From Pseudomonadota bacterium (GTDB taxonomy: Bacteria; Pseudomonadota; Alphaproteobacteria; Rhizobiales; Hyphomicrobiaceae): 7,009 nt of DNA. Each line of letters opens with the position of its first letter. Position 1 is the stretch's first letter. Under the pieces are notes generated by a model. The model saw only the letters and a list, made by a program, of their open reading frames with translations, had not been told where the DNA came from and made no database searches. Made by a program: the position numbers and the translations under genes. Location of the stretch: contig JAKALI010000211.1 of assembly GCA_021813195.1 (NCBI GenBank), forward strand, positions 1-7,009, written 5' to 3'. Of this stretch, positions 6,381-7,009 are shown piece by piece.

Positions 6381-7009
6381 TGTAGTGAATAAATTCGCAG
6401 GTAACTCACTTGCGCGCCAACATCGCGCCACTCAAGTAGTTAGAAGACAAGCGGCGACTACGGTGTAACAGTGCCGGCAGTCAGTAGATGACCATTCTAT
6501 CTGTACCAAGGGTACTGGATGTCAGAGGCCCCGGCAGGGGATTCGTCATGACGGGCGCCTTAATTATCGCCGTCCTGGGTCCATTTTGGGGAGCCGGAAG
6601 TCAACGAGAGTACAATAGTACACCTAGGGAACCTGAGTCCGCCACGCTACTGTAACCGTGCAAAAGCCTTCGGGAGGGTCGGCCGAGTACCGCCCGCATT
6701 CCCTCGTTCAACCCTGCGCATCGTCCACCAGGAAGTGGCAAGGGATCTGGAAAATCGACGAGGGTGGAGCGTCGGCCCCAGCGCGACATGACGGTGGACA
6801 CTCGCGTACCCTCGGACGGGACCGAAATGGACTGACGCGCGAAGGCGACTGCCTCGAGGCGAGTGGTGATCGTGGTTCAGAGTAGAGTTAAGCCGCTAGT
6901 GGCCCTTGCGGTCCTGTCAGCTTAATTCCGCGTTTCCGTACGTAATGGGGCGGGGCGACTACCGTGCCAACGAGGCGTTATCCCGCCAGTCCGACCTGGC
7001 GGGGGCTGG
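6381..7009. other. 629-base region without a convincing gene
   Basis: Reading frames here are short, begin with poor or no ribosome binding sites, and give Arg/Gly/Ser-rich peptides typical of chance frames in GC-rich DNA; the longest (plus strand, GTG 6658 to 6885) has no family features. Small symmetric elements are present: GTACC/GGTAC around AAG at 6503-6515, the 10-base palindrome GCCTCGAGGC at 6851-6860, and an 8-bp stem at 6982-7003. Positions about 6623-6700 have scattered likeness to cobalamin-riboswitch blocks, treated separately as a finding. The region could be a long regulatory leader for a gene beyond the right edge, or decayed DNA. Confidence 0.6.
6982..7003. repeat. 8-bp hairpin near the right edge
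   Basis: CCCGCCAG (6982-6989) and CTGGCGGG (6996-7003) are perfect inverted complements around a 6-base loop, TCCGAC. No T-run follows within the window on either strand, so it is not called a terminator. It may be part of a leader, or a terminator stem of a gene beyond the edge. Confidence 0.4.

Noticed and set aside
6700..6735. tRNA-like 3' end: GTTCAACC followed by a CCACCA
   Set aside because: The bases flanking the TTCAACC do not pair as a T-stem, and no matching acceptor or anticodon arm is found upstream.
6658..6885. Plus-strand 75-codon frame starting at GTG
   Set aside because: No Shine-Dalgarno site, composition typical of chance frames (Arg, Gly, Ser, Asp rich), and no known family.

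Overview
This is a GC-rich bacterial stretch. The best taxonomic clue is the secreted protein on the minus strand. Its C-terminal domain, after two fibronectin-type-III-like repeats, has the Phe-Thr-Phe-Ser-Asp-Pro-x-Gly opening and Cys-containing beta-rich pattern that I know from many secreted proteins of Acidobacteria (Bryobacterales/Solibacter-like). An acidobacterial origin is therefore an inference from one protein. No rRNA, tRNA, CRISPR array or mobile element was found.

Layout. Positions 2-157 hold the last 51 codons of an unidentified plus-strand gene. It overlaps the start of a DegT/DnrJ/EryC1/StrS-type sugar aminotransferase (148-1398). A 308-base gap follows that contains only a doubtful 50-codon ORF. 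Next is a long membrane-anchored nucleotide-sugar 4,6-dehydratase of the CapD/WbpM/PglF type (1707-3587). A perfect 15-bp stem-loop at 3629-3663 separates it from a convergent minus-strand gene (3683-6280). That gene encodes an 865-residue secreted GH123/DUF4091-like protein with two Fn3-like repeats and the acidobacterial-type C-terminal domain. It starts at TTG behind a strong Shine-Dalgarno site. Upstream lie a good sigma70-type promoter and a 9-bp inverted repeat placed at the predicted 5' end of the mRNA. From about 6381 to 7009 I see no convincing gene, only small palindromes and a partial resemblance to cobalamin-riboswitch sequence blocks.

How the genes may work together. A 4,6-dehydratase makes a 4-keto-6-deoxy UDP-HexNAc, and a DegT-family aminotransferase can turn that into a 4-amino sugar. 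Together they suggest a surface polysaccharide or glycoconjugate locus with an amino-deoxy sugar. The convergent secreted protein belongs to a fold family whose studied members cleave beta-GalNAc linkages, so it could act on a related glycan. It is transcribed separately, however, and the link is only one of proximity. Overall the window looks like a fairly ordinary glycan locus. The points most worth a second look are the 5' UTR structure of the secreted gene, its uncharacterised C-terminal domain, and the unexplained 630-base right end.
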